Assembly (NCBI GenBank): GCA_040222235.1
Contig: JAVKDO010000078.1
Location: forward strand, 38,931 to 102,930
DNA length: 64,000 nt
Direction: 5' to 3'
Source: UBA6059 sp040222235
Lineage (GTDB): Bacteria; Bacteroidota; Bacteroidia; Cytophagales; Cyclobacteriaceae
Both the position numbers and the translations under genes were made by a program. Positions 18,512 to 28,600 of the stretch are shown here, one piece after another. The notes under the pieces are model-generated. The model ran no database searches, was not told the origin of the DNA, and was given only the letters and a program-made list of their open reading frames with translations. Each line of letters opens with the position of its first letter. Within the stretch, counting starts at the first letter, position 1.

Positions 18512-20974
18512 ATGGGCTCCCGATTACTGGCAATCGCCCTTCTTCTGACCTTGCGTCTTTTCGGACAAGAGGTCGTGAGTTTCAATGAAGGCTGGCAGTT
18601 CAAGCTTGAAGGTGGAGACTGGGAGCGCGTACATCTCCCCCATACCTGGAATGCCGTCGATCCTTTCGATGACACCACGGGCTACTATTGCGGCACAGGC
18701 TTCTATCAAAGAAACCTCACGATAAGCAAGCTCGAAAAAGATGAAAGACTCTTCCTCAAATTCGAAGCAGCTAATCAAATAGCTACGCTATTTGTAAATG
18801 GCCAGCAACTCATGCAACATCATGGAGGCTATACCGCCTTTTTTGCCGACCTCACTGAGGCTCTTCAAGTCGGAGAAAATGAAATTTTGCTCGAAGTGGA
18901 TAACGCGCACAATCCAAATATTGTACCTCTCAAAGGTGACTTCAATTTCTATGGAGGCATCTACCGAGACATGTGGTTGATCAAAGAGAACGCGATCCAT
19001 TTCGAAAATTCCGATCTCGGAAGTGAATCGGTGTTTTTCACTCCCACAACGGATGGCAATGCGTCATCGCTGGCGGTCAAAGGAACCATTTCGAACTTCT
19101 CCGGAAGTAGCCAAAAAGTGGATGTTCGACTGGAGCTATTACTCAACGGAAGCTTGGTCGAAGGGCGAAAATCTCGCCTGACACTTTCGGACAATCAAAA
19201 GGGTTTTATTTTCAACCTCGACCACCTAACGGAAATAAGGTTGTGGTCGCCCAAAGACCCTGTGCTCTACACTGGTCGGGTATCAATACTTGATCGGGAA
19301 TCAGGCAAAATACTTGATGCTCATGAGCATAAGATTGGCTTTCGCTATTTCCGATTTGATGAGGATGAAGGCTTCTTTTTGAATGGTGAGTCCGTCAAGC
19401 TAATTGGAGCTAATCGACATCAAGACTTCCCAGGACTTGGCAATGCGCTTACTGATGACCATCATCGACGAGATATGAAGCTGCTCAAAGAAATGGGAGC
19501 CAATTTCTTTCGGACAGCTCATTACCCCCAGGATCGAACGGTACTGGACATGGCAGATCAACTGGGTCTGGTAGTCACAATGGAGATTCCACTAGATCAC
19601 GACATGACGAATTCCAATGCATTTCGTGAGAATGTCAAAAACATGATGAGGGAGATGATAGCTCAGTACTATAATCATCCGAGTATTGTCATTTGGGCAC
19701 ATATGAATGAGATGTTCCTGGGTCGGAAGTATGAGCGTGATCGCGTGAAGATTGATCAGATCGTTGATTTCTCTGAGGTGCTTGATTCACTGACAAGGGC
19801 TGAAGATCCTACACGCCGGACATTGATACCGAATCATGGAGATTTTGAAGTATATCAGCAATCAGGTATTACAGGTGTTCCTCAAGTCGTGGGCTGGAAT
19901 CTATACTATGGATGGTACGAACCCGACTTTCATGGCTTCACCGCTTATATGGAAAGGTTCAAGAAATCCATTCCTGATAAGCCCACCATCATCACGGAAT
20001 ATGGCGCAGGGGCTGACCCCAGGATAAGAAGCCTAACCCCTGAGCGCTTCGACTTTTCCGTAGACTGGCAGCTAGATTATCATTTGTCTCATTTGAAACA
20101 AATCAATTCTCTACCTTATTTGGCAGGAGGTGCAGTCTGGAATTTGTTTGATTTTGGATCTGAGACTCGTCAGGATGCAGACCAACACATCAATAGCAAG
20201 GGGCTGATGAGTTTTGACAGGAAGCCGAAAGACACCTATCACTTATACAAGGCCTGGTTGTCGGAAGAGCCATTCATCGAGATCGGTCCTTCGTTGTTTC
20301 CAGTCCTTCCAATGGGAGTATCCTGGCCCATCAGAGTGTTCACCAACCAAGAGGAAGTCGAACTAATTGTGAATGGAAAATCTGCCGGATCGAAAAAACA
20401 AGTGGACGGGTTTGCGGAATGGATTATTCCGCTAGATGGTGATAAGTTAGTTTTCGAAGCGACTGCTGAGGATATTATTGGGGTCAAGGAATATCGTTTG
20501 TCCGATGATCTCAACATCAACACAGGAGCCAATTTTTACTTCTACGACCCACTCCTTGATGAACTATGGCTACCTGACCAACCACTTGAAAATGGAAAAA
20601 GATATGGGCATGCTGCGGGCAAAGAATTCAGACCCAGAAATCGCGGAATCGGTAGTGATCGTGCAATCTCTCTCAGCAATACTGATCCGATTTTTCAAAC
20701 TCAGAACGTAGGACTGAACTCTTATCAGTTATCAGTTACCTCAGGAACATACTCATTAACACTTCTTTTCTCGAACTTAGACCAATCGGTGGGTATACAA
20801 AAAATTATCATTAACGATGTAATGCGTGAAGTCATCGATCTTGACAAGTTGAGACCCTACGAAGCGGTGGTCAAAAAGTATGAAGTAGAAAGCAACGACA
20901 TGATTGTGGTAACTATCGAAAACGACTCTGGAGCTACCATCCTAAACGGAATTAAAGCCACTAAAATCAGATGA
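18512..20974 (+). CDS. GH2 glycosidase with C-terminal malectin-like region
   Basis: The 820-aa enzyme has a signal peptide (MGSRLLAIALLLTLRLFGQE). A GH2 N-terminal sugar-binding domain includes LPHTWNA and YGGIYRDMWL; an Ig-like domain follows, then a TIM barrel with HYPQDRTVLDMADQLGL. The acid/base is Glu400 in HMNEMFLG and the nucleophile Glu496 in ITEYGAGAD. The last 160 residues resemble a malectin-like/CBM57 beta-sandwich (GRYGHAAGKEFRPRNRGIG-like region, then SGTYSLTLLFSN). GH2 includes beta-galactosidases, beta-glucosidases, beta-mannosidases and glucuronidases, and the motifs do not tell these apart. It begins 4 bp after the GH3 gene and probably handles a side chain or a second beta linkage of the same glycan. 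Confidence 0.93.
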   Translation: MGSRLLAIALLLTLRLFGQEVVSFNEGWQFKLEGGDWERVHLPHTWNAVDPFDDTTGYYCGTGFYQRNLTISKLEKDERLFLKFEAANQIATLFVNGQQLMQHHGGYTAFFADLTEALQVGENEILLEVDNAHNPNIVPLKGDFNFYGGIYRDMWLIKENAIHFENSDLGSESVFFTPTTDGNASSLAVKGTISNFSGSSQKVDVRLELLLNGSLVEGRKSRLTLSDNQKGFIFNLDHLTEIRLWSPKDPVLYTGRVSILDRESGKILDAHEHKIGFRYFRFDEDEGFFLNGESVKLIGANRHQDFPGLGNALTDDHHRRDMKLLKEMGANFFRTAHYPQDRTVLDMADQLGLVVTMEIPLDHDMTNSNAFRENVKNMMREMIAQYYNHPSIVIWAHMNEMFLGRKYERDRVKIDQIVDFSEVLDSLTRAEDPTRRTLIPNHGDFEVYQQSGITGVPQVVGWNLYYGWYEPDFHGFTAYMERFKKSIPDKPTIITEYGAGADPRIRSLTPERFDFSVDWQLDYHLSHLKQINSLPYLAGGAVWNLFDFGSETRQDADQHINSKGLMSFDRKPKDTYHLYKAWLSEEPFIEIGPSLFPVLPMGVSWPIRVFTNQEEVELIVNGKSAGSKKQVDGFAEWIIPLDGDKLVFEATAEDIIGVKEYRLSDDLNINTGANFYFYDPLLDELWLPDQPLENGKRYGHAAGKEFRPRNRGIGSDRAISLSNTDPIFQTQNVGLNSYQLSVTSGTYSLTLLFSNLDQSVGIQKIIINDVMREVIDLDKLRPYEAVVKKYEVESNDMIVVTIENDSGATILNGIKATKIR

Positions 20975-20975
20975 A

Positions 20976-21806
20976 ATGAAGAAACAATTGCCCTCCCTAC
21001 TTGCCTTTGTTTTTTTTAGCCTGGCATCTTTTGCTCAGGAAATGAAGATCATCTCTTTCAACATTCGTTATGCCAATCAGACGGATGGCAATAATATTTG
21101 GGAGCTGCGCAGACAATCAGTCCAGGACTTCATCAACTACGAATCACCTGATTTTTTCGGTTTGCAAGAGGCTGTTGATGCTCAGGTGAAGGATTTCGAA
21201 AAGACTGCTACAGGCTACAAGTGGATCGGGGTTGGGCGTGATGATGGGAAAAATGGGGGTGAGTTTACGCCGCTCTTCTATGATTCTGGTAAGTGGGAGC
21301 TGCTTGAATCGGGTACGTTTTGGCTATCCGAAACACCCGAGGCGCCAAGCAGTTCGTGGGATGCCGCTTTACCAAGAATATGTACCTGGGGAGCCTTTCG
21401 ACACAAAGTATCAGGAGCTGAGGTGGGTGTTTTCAATACCCATTTCGATCATGTGGGTAAAGAAGCCAGATTGAATTCGGCCAGACTTATTCTTGATAAA
21501 ATGGGTAAAATTGTCAATTCTGATAAGGTCATCTTAATAGGTGACTTCAACGCCGAACCAGAGTCCCCACCAATATCTGCGTTAACTGAAAGACTTATTG
21601 ATACTTACAGTGCCGCTGCGAGCAGTCTCGGACAAGTAGGAACATTCAATGGGTTTAATATCCAGGAAATCCCCAGTCGCCGAATTGATTATGTTTTTAC
21701 AAGCGAGGGGTTCAGGATCAAAAAGTATGAAACGGACAGTCGCATCATCAACGGGCGGTACTTGTCAGACCATTTTCCGGTCATTGTCGAACTGGAGTTG
21801 AAATAA
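20976..21806 (+). CDS. Exported endonuclease/exonuclease/phosphatase-fold enzyme
   Basis: The 276-aa protein has a signal peptide ending at SLASFAQ and the EEP (PF03372) fold: ISFNIRYAN near the N-terminus, a metal-binding Glu in FFGLQEA, RICTWGAF, FNTHFDHVG, LIGDFNAEP and the catalytic His-containing RIDYVFTS...LSDHFPVIVE. The family hydrolyses phosphodiesters or phosphomonoesters. Homologues are common in Bacteroidota polysaccharide loci without a proven role. It starts 1 nt after the GH2 stop, so it belongs to the same transcript. Removal of phosphate-linked decorations such as phosphoglycerol is attractive because natural beta-1,2-glucans (osmoregulated periplasmic and cyclic glucans) often carry them; this is a hypothesis. 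Confidence 0.88.
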   Translation: MKKQLPSLLAFVFFSLASFAQEMKIISFNIRYANQTDGNNIWELRRQSVQDFINYESPDFFGLQEAVDAQVKDFEKTATGYKWIGVGRDDGKNGGEFTPLFYDSGKWELLESGTFWLSETPEAPSSSWDAALPRICTWGAFRHKVSGAEVGVFNTHFDHVGKEARLNSARLILDKMGKIVNSDKVILIGDFNAEPESPPISALTERLIDTYSAAASSLGQVGTFNGFNIQEIPSRRIDYVFTSEGFRIKKYETDSRIINGRYLSDHFPVIVELELK

Positions 21807-21817
21807 AACCTTATCAA

Positions 21818-23464
21818 ATGAACATCACCAAACTATCCAAGCCTACTACCACACATTGGCTATTGATTGCGATCATGACCCTATTGGGGTGTGGCTCACC
21901 ACAGCAGCCAGACGCACCGGAAAAACAGCGACCGAATATCATCTTCATCATGTCGGATGACCATGCCTATCAGGCCATTAGCGCGTACAACGACCGTCTG
22001 ATTCAAACCCCCAACATTGACAGGATCGGGCAGGAAGGAATGATCTTTACGAACGCCTGTGTGACCAATTCCATTTGTGCGCCATCACGGGCGACCATAC
22101 TGACAGGCAAGCATTCTCACCTCAATGGTAAAATCGACAATGTCTTCCCTTTTGATACGACCAATGTGACTTTTCCTCAGCTGCTTCATGAGGCGGGTTA
22201 TCAGACAGCTATGTTCGGCAAACTGCATTTTGGCAACAATCCGAAAGGATTCGACGAATTTAAAATACTTCCTGATCAGGGAGACTACTACAATCCTGAA
22301 TTTATCACCAGCGATGGTGACACCAGTGTCATTGGCTATGTCACTGACATAATTACAGACTTCACCATCGACTGGTTTGAAAACAGGCGTGATGAATCGA
22401 AACCCTTCTTCCTGGCTTACCTGCACAAGGCACCTCATCGGGAGTGGATTCCTGCTAAGAGGCACTACGAGGAGTTCACTAAAAGGCAATTTCCAGAGCC
22501 TGAAACCCTCTTTGACAATTACGAAGGTCGTGGCAGAGCAGCCAAAGAGGCAGAAATGGATTTACTCACCTACATGACCGTTTCCGCAGACAACAAGATT
22601 TATCCCGACGTGGCGAAAGAGCTTGGCATTAAAGAGACCTCCAACTGGGGTGAGCGCGTCTTTAATATGAAATATGAGCGGTTCACCGCGGAGCAGAAAG
22701 CGTCATGGGACGCTACCTATGAGCCTATTAATGAAGCATTCAAGGCGGCCTATCCTGACATGGATGAGCGAGACTTTGTCCGCTGGAAATACCAGCGATA
22801 TATGCAGGATTACCTGGGCTGTATTGCTGCCGTCGATGAAAACATTGGCAGGCTCAACCAATACCTTGAAGCGAATGGATTGAAGGAGAATACTATCATC
22901 GTTTATACCTCCGATCAGGGCTTCTACCTTGGTGAGCACGGGTGGTTCGACAAGCGCTTCGCTTATGATGAGTCGTTCAATACCCCATTGCTGGTAAGCT
23001 GGCCTGGTGTGATAGCACCTGGATCCAAATCGACCGAGATGGTACAGAATCTGGATTTTGCTCAGACTTTTTTGGGAGCCGCAGGTGTGCCAGCTCCCGA
23101 CGATATGCAAGGTGAAAGCCTGGTTCCTCTCCTCAAAGGAGATAAAGACGCCTGGACACGGGAGGCGGCCTACTATCACTACTATGAGTATCCTGGCTTC
23201 CATGCGGTCAAGCGGCATTATGCTATTGTGACTGAGGAGTATAAACTGATTCACTTCTATTATGATATTGATGAGTGGGAGCTATATGATCGTAAGAAGG
23301 ATCCTATGGAAATGAATAGCGTCTATGACGATGCGGCATACGCCAATGTGGTGAAAAAGCTTAAGGCTGATCTACAGCAACTGCGGGTCAAGTATGGAGA
23401 CTCTGAAGAGATGGATCAGAAGTACATCGATATGTACAACCAACGACAAGTCGAAAAAAGGTAA
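21818..23464 (+). CDS. Formylglycine-dependent sulfatase lipoprotein
   Basis: The 548-aa protein has a lipoprotein signal (lipid-accepting Cys25, MTLLGCGSP). The sulfatase core starts with RPNIIFIMSDDHA, whose acidic pair binds calcium. The modification motif is CAPSRATILTG with Cys87 as the residue oxidised to formylglycine. Further family motifs are FGKLHFG, FFLAYLHKAPH and TSDQGFYLGEHGWFDKRFAYDES. The overall pattern resembles the S1_11-type group of N-acetylglucosamine-6-sulfatase-like enzymes, but the subfamily is not secure. Formylglycine enzymes of this superfamily also include phosphonate and phosphodiester hydrolases, so the substituent removed could be a phosphodiester. Activity needs a maturase encoded elsewhere. 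It lies 11 bp after the EEP gene. Confidence 0.92.
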   Translation: MNITKLSKPTTTHWLLIAIMTLLGCGSPQQPDAPEKQRPNIIFIMSDDHAYQAISAYNDRLIQTPNIDRIGQEGMIFTNACVTNSICAPSRATILTGKHSHLNGKIDNVFPFDTTNVTFPQLLHEAGYQTAMFGKLHFGNNPKGFDEFKILPDQGDYYNPEFITSDGDTSVIGYVTDIITDFTIDWFENRRDESKPFFLAYLHKAPHREWIPAKRHYEEFTKRQFPEPETLFDNYEGRGRAAKEAEMDLLTYMTVSADNKIYPDVAKELGIKETSNWGERVFNMKYERFTAEQKASWDATYEPINEAFKAAYPDMDERDFVRWKYQRYMQDYLGCIAAVDENIGRLNQYLEANGLKENTIIVYTSDQGFYLGEHGWFDKRFAYDESFNTPLLVSWPGVIAPGSKSTEMVQNLDFAQTFLGAAGVPAPDDMQGESLVPLLKGDKDAWTREAAYYHYYEYPGFHAVKRHYAIVTEEYKLIHFYYDIDEWELYDRKKDPMEMNSVYDDAAYANVVKKLKADLQQLRVKYGDSEEMDQKYIDMYNQRQVEKR

Positions 23465-23473
23465 CATTCACCT

Positions 23474-24442
23474 ATGAAGAAGCTAGCTATCACCATAGGA
23501 TTTCTGGCATCCCCAGTGCTGCTGAGTGCTCAAATTCGCTACTACGATTCCCTTTTTCAAGAAGTAGATAAAATCACAGAAGTGTATACCTCCAAGGATA
23601 CAGTTGACCTGGCCATGGACATTTTTACACCCAACAATGATCAGGATACTCTGCGACCGGTTCTGTTGTATGTTCATGGCGGAGGTTTCCAAGGTGGAAG
23701 AAGGGATGAACCGGCACAAATAGCGTTTTTTGAGGGCTTTGCAAAGAAGGGTTTTGTTACGGCCACCATGAGTTACACGTTTGTGAGAAAAGGGCTAGGC
23801 TTTAGCTGCGAGACGCCTGCTCATGAGAAAGTAGAGACCTTTCTGCTTACAGCCCGAGATGTTTCCCGAGCGACCCGATACCTAGTAACTCACCATGAGC
23901 GTCTGGGTATCGACACCAGTCAAATTATACTGCTAGGAAGCAGCGCCGGAGCGGAGGCTATCCTACACGCGGCTTACTGGAAGGAAACATTCGCCGATGA
24001 GTCGGGTCGAATCCTAAGTGATAGCTTTAAGTATGCTGGTGTGGTGAGTATGGCAGGTGCCATTGTTTCCACTGACTGGATCACGCAGGAATCAGCCATT
24101 CCAACACAGCTTTTTCATGGTACTTGCGATAATCTGGTGCCCTATGGCCATGCATCACATCATTACTGTGATCAATCTGAGGCTGGTTTTCTGATGCTTC
24201 ACGGTGCACGGTCTATCAGTGAGCACTTAGCAGAAATCGGAAAACCATATTATCTAGTTACGGGCTGCTACGGCCGGCATGAATGGAACATTACACCCAT
24301 TCAATTTTATCAAAACAAGATTCGCGACTTTCTTTACTTTGATATCCTACAGGGGAAGAGCAGACAAACGCATGAAATCATTTCATTGGACACGGTCGAT
24401 CCTTGCGAATCATATAATTCCTTCAATTTTTGTAATCAGTAA
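23474..24442 (+). CDS. Exported alpha/beta hydrolase (esterase-type)
   Basis: The 322-aa protein has a signal peptide (MKKLAITIGFLASPVLLSAQ). The alpha/beta-hydrolase core has an HGGGFQGG oxyanion motif and a GSSAG nucleophile elbow with Ser157; likely acid and base are the Asp in GTCDNLVPYG and the His in GRHEWN. This is the hormone-sensitive-lipase/BD-FAE-like arrangement seen in carbohydrate esterases. The extra Cys-rich C-terminal tail (DPCESYNSFNFCNQ) is unusual. It lies 9 bp after the sulfatase and is the last gene of the locus. An esterase here could remove acyl groups such as acetyl or succinyl from the glycan, which is inferred from position only. Confidence 0.86.
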   Translation: MKKLAITIGFLASPVLLSAQIRYYDSLFQEVDKITEVYTSKDTVDLAMDIFTPNNDQDTLRPVLLYVHGGGFQGGRRDEPAQIAFFEGFAKKGFVTATMSYTFVRKGLGFSCETPAHEKVETFLLTARDVSRATRYLVTHHERLGIDTSQIILLGSSAGAEAILHAAYWKETFADESGRILSDSFKYAGVVSMAGAIVSTDWITQESAIPTQLFHGTCDNLVPYGHASHHYCDQSEAGFLMLHGARSISEHLAEIGKPYYLVTGCYGRHEWNITPIQFYQNKIRDFLYFDILQGKSRQTHEIISLDTVDPCESYNSFNFCNQ

Positions 24443-24507
24443 ATAAAGTCTGCCGTTAACCACCCCCAATAAAGCAATAATGGAGTGAGCCCTCAAGTAT
24501 TTCAAGA

Positions 24508-25653
24508 CTATTGAATCACATCAAAAGCTCCTTTCACCAATATTTCATCGCCTTCAATTCGAGGGTTTAAGATCTCGATCCAGCCATTAGCATGTCTACC
24601 GATCTCAACGGTCGTTAACTCAAAGCTTATACCGTCAGCATCTTCGGAGCGCTTGATCGCCACCATCATTTGCCCCTCTATATCCACAACAGCATTTTCC
24701 GGTAGGCAAAGCGCAGGTGCACTACTCACTACGATCTCAGCATTGACGAACATACCGGGAATAAACCGGACTTCATCACCATCGGTTATATGCCCATGAA
24801 CCGCCACTGTCCGGTGTTCGGGATCAACTGATTTGCTCACGAGATAGACTGTGCCTGCAAACCTATTATCTCCAGACTCAGGCACTGAAAATTGAATACT
24901 TTGACCTTCTGTAACTGACCTGATATCTTGTTCAAACACATCAAGCTCTAAATGCATGTGCTCAGCATCCACAATCTCTACAGCGACTTCTGTAGCATCA
25001 ATAAATGAACCTCGTGATGCATTCACTTTGGTAATAGAGCCACTGATAGGTGCATAGAGGTTGACAGAGCTAGTAATTTTTCCAGCATCAAGACGGCTAA
25101 TTGATACATTCATTAGCTTTAATTGCTCACGGATACCGTTGTACCGCGCCAGCATCATTTTATAATCTGTAGCTGCTTTTTTGGCAGTCTTACCGGACGC
25201 AATTTTTTCTTCAGCTAGTGCCTGCTGTCGTTCAAAATCTGACCTGAGGTAATCAATTTGCTCTTTGACCTCTAGATACTCCTGCTGCATTTGGATATAG
25301 AGAGGGTTTTCCAACACCAGAAGTAATTGACCTCTCTCGACTTGCTGTCCAGGCAAAATGTCGACGGCCTTAACATAACCCGAGTAGAAAGGGCTCACCG
25401 CTGCTCGGCTGCCGGGAGGCACATCAATATAACCTCTGGTTTCAATAGTACTGAAAAGCTGCTGAGTGGATATCCGTCCCAATTTCATGCCCGCAGAGGC
25501 AAACTGTTGATGAGAAACGAAGATATCAGTAGTCGTCTCAGAAGTCACCCTTGCAGTTGAGTCAACGGGCTCGGAAGAAGTGCAGCTCCATAAAGAAGCT
25601 AATGCAACTAATACGCTACCTAAAACTGAAGTATATGATTGAATCGTCTTCAT
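24508..25653 (-). CDS. RND efflux periplasmic adaptor lipoprotein (CusB/CzcB-like)
   Basis: The 381-aa lipoprotein has lipid-accepting Cys24 (ASLWSCTSSEP). It follows the membrane-fusion-protein plan: a split barrel-sandwich/lipoyl region with VSPFYSGYVKAVDILPGQQVERGQLL, a helical hairpin at about 115-185, APISGSITKVNASRGSFID, then a beta-barrel and membrane-proximal domain. It links the inner-membrane pump to the outer-membrane channel in a heavy-metal efflux complex. It begins 2 bp after the pump gene's stop in the same minus-strand operon, consistent with one tripartite system. There is no His-rich metal-binding tail. Confidence 0.93.
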   Translation of the reverse strand: MKTIQSYTSVLGSVLVALASLWSCTSSEPVDSTARVTSETTTDIFVSHQQFASAGMKLGRISTQQLFSTIETRGYIDVPPGSRAAVSPFYSGYVKAVDILPGQQVERGQLLLVLENPLYIQMQQEYLEVKEQIDYLRSDFERQQALAEEKIASGKTAKKAATDYKMMLARYNGIREQLKLMNVSISRLDAGKITSSVNLYAPISGSITKVNASRGSFIDATEVAVEIVDAEHMHLELDVFEQDIRSVTEGQSIQFSVPESGDNRFAGTVYLVSKSVDPEHRTVAVHGHITDGDEVRFIPGMFVNAEIVVSSAPALCLPENAVVDIEGQMMVAIKRSEDADGISFELTTVEIGRHANGWIEILNPRIEGDEILVKGAFDVIQ

Positions 25654-25655
25654 GA

Positions 25656-28600
25656 TTAATAGATTAAATGGTTGATTTCTAGGGCTGTCTCATTGTATTG
25701 CTGTAAGCCTTCCAGATAGGCAACTCTAATGAGGATGCTCCTGTCTACGGATTGGATATATTCGAAAAAGTCAATCTCTCCACTCTGAAAAGATCTGTGG
25801 GCAGTCGTAATTAGAGCTGCCGATAGTTCGCTTCCTGACTGGTTATAAACAACAAGAGCTTGTTCATATTTAAATAGCTCAGCGCTCAGCTGTGCAAGTC
25901 TGGCCTGAAATACTCGCTGATAATTAACAGCCTCACTTCTCACACGCGCTTGCTCGATGGATGCCGCTCTGATTTGTGAGCGCTGACTGCCAAAGAGCAA
26001 CGGAATGCCGAGCCCCACCTGGATCCCATCGTAGTGCCTTGCATTGAGTCCATCATTCGAACCTCTGAAGTAGGCCAACTGTATGTCAGGCAGCACTTCA
26101 CTTTTTTGCAATCTCAACAGTTGATCAGCAGCACTAACAGCTGCTTCGTAGTATTGCAGTCCAGGATGACCAGTGGTATCCAAGATAGTAAGGCGCACTC
26201 TAGCGCTGACATGCTTGTCAATCTCAAATGGCTCCTCACGCTGTAACCATATACCCATTTCTTGATAGGCCGCTTCCAGATCGCTCGAGATTTGATTCAG
26301 TTTGAGCGCGACTTCATTCTTTTTGCTCTCAGCAGTCAGTTTTTCAAGATAAGTTGTCTCCCCAAGTTCAAATCTCCTTTGTGCCGCTATAGCAAATTCC
26401 TCATAGATGCTATCGAGAAATACATATTCGGACTTAAGCTGCTCCTGATACAGAATATCATAGTATCCCTGTGATACTTTCTTTATTAGAAGCTGCTCTT
26501 CTATATCATAGGTGCGCTCACTTAATCGAACTTGACTTTCCTGCCATTTCTTACGACTCTCGTACGCTGTTGGGAATCTAAAACTCTGTTCGATCCCCCA
26601 TACCTGGAGTGCCTGATCGTTTGGTGCGATATTGTTTTCATCATAGGAGTAATACAGATTCGCCTTATCAAAGTCATAAGCACTCGCCACTAGAGCTTCG
26701 CTTCTCTCTACCGCCAATGCAGACGACTTTAGTCTGGCGTTGTTGGTTTTGGCTATGCCAATGGCCTCCTCTAGCGCAAGTGTTTGAGATTGTGCAGATG
26801 CAATGCCCGGAACTAATAACATCAGTAATATCAAAACACTCAGACCCGGCTTCACCTTCATTGGCTTATCTGTCAACATATAGTAAAGTACAGGCAGGAC
26901 AATGAGAGTAAGTAAGGTAGCCGTCACCAGACCTCCAATCACTACGGTGGCCAACGGGCGCTGTACCTCTGCTCCGGCCGAACTGGAAATTGCCATGGGC
27001 AAAAATCCCAATGCCGCAGCAGCAGCAGTCAATATCACTGGTCTTAAGCGCTGAGTAGTACCCTCAATTATTAGTTGCTTGAGATCATCAAACCCTTGCG
27101 CCTTGAGCTCTTTGAAATGCTCAATCAGTACGATACCATTGAGCACAGCAATACCAAACAGGGCAATAAAACCGACTCCTGCTGATATACTGAAGGGTAA
27201 TCCACGCATCCAAAGTAGTAGCACCCCTCCCACGGCTGCTAGAGGTATGGCACTGTACACCATCAATGCTTCCTTCACAGACTTAAAGGCAAAATGCAGC
27301 AATATGAATATCAAAATCAGAGCGACAGGCACTGCATACGCCAGTCTTTCCCTCGCACTTCTAAGATTCTCGAATTGACCTCCATAAGTAACTATATACC
27401 CAGGAGGTAACTTCACATTTTTCTGTATCAAAGCACTCACATCATCCACTACAGATTCAAGGTCACGATTACGCACGTTCACCCCTACGACTATTCTTCG
27501 TTTAGTATCGTCTCTGGAAATCTTCGCAGGCCCCTTAGTGTAATTGATTTGCGCTAGCTCACTCAATGGGATCTGACGACCGTTGGCTGCTGTGATATAG
27601 GTATTCTTGATATGATCAATGTCCTCTCGGAAATGTTGGTCAAATCGCACAACCAAATCAAATCTGCGCTCTCCTTCGAAGATGATACCAGCGGTCTTAC
27701 CAGCAAACCCCATAGTAAGCACGTCGTTGACATCTGCAATATTGAGTCCATAACGTGCAATTTTCTGTCGGTCGTAGGTCACACTCATTTGCGGTAGCCC
27801 GTCTACCTTCTCCACCGTGATGTCCGATGCACCTTCCACATCCTCGATGAGTGCCTCGATCTCAGCGGCCTTTCTGGTAAGAATACCCAAATCCTCGCCA
27901 AAGATCTTGATAGCTAAATCTGCCCGCACCCCTGTGATCAGCTCGTTGAAGCGCATTTCAATAGGCTGTGTAAATTCATAGTCTGCCCCTGGAATTTGCT
28001 TGATAAGAGCCTCTTTGATATTGTCAGCAAGCTCGTCCTTGGAGGTTGCTGAGGTCCATGTCGATTTATCATTAAGCGTAATGATGACATCCGTCTCTTC
28101 CATAGACATAGGGTCAGTCGGCACTTCGGCAGCACCTATTCTGGTCACTACTTGGTTGACCTCTGGAAATGTCTTGATGACCTGCTCAATCTCTGTCGTG
28201 AGCTCAACGGTACGACTCAGCGATGTACCTGTCTTTAGCACAGGTTGTATTACAAAATCGCCCTCATCAAGCGTAGGAACAAACTCACCTCCCAACGTAG
28301 AGAATAGATAACCCACACTTATCAGTAATGCAGTTGCACTTGTCAATACCATGCGGCGATGGTCTAATGCCCATGTCAGTATAGGCCTGTACTTATACTG
28401 TATCCATTGGACTAGTCTTGCCGATAGCCCTGGCTTACCATCTTTGCCTGGTTTTAAAAATAGGCTAGAAACTACCGGAACGTAGGTGAAGCAAAATATC
28501 ATTGCCCCAATCAATGCAAAGCAGAACGTAAGTGCCATGGGCTTGAACATTTTGCCCTCAACATTGACCAATGACAAAATCGGAATAAACACAATCATGA

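Noticed and set aside
22703..23254. 183-codon minus-strand ORF
   Set aside because: It is opposite the sulfatase coding sequence and has no recognisable motif.
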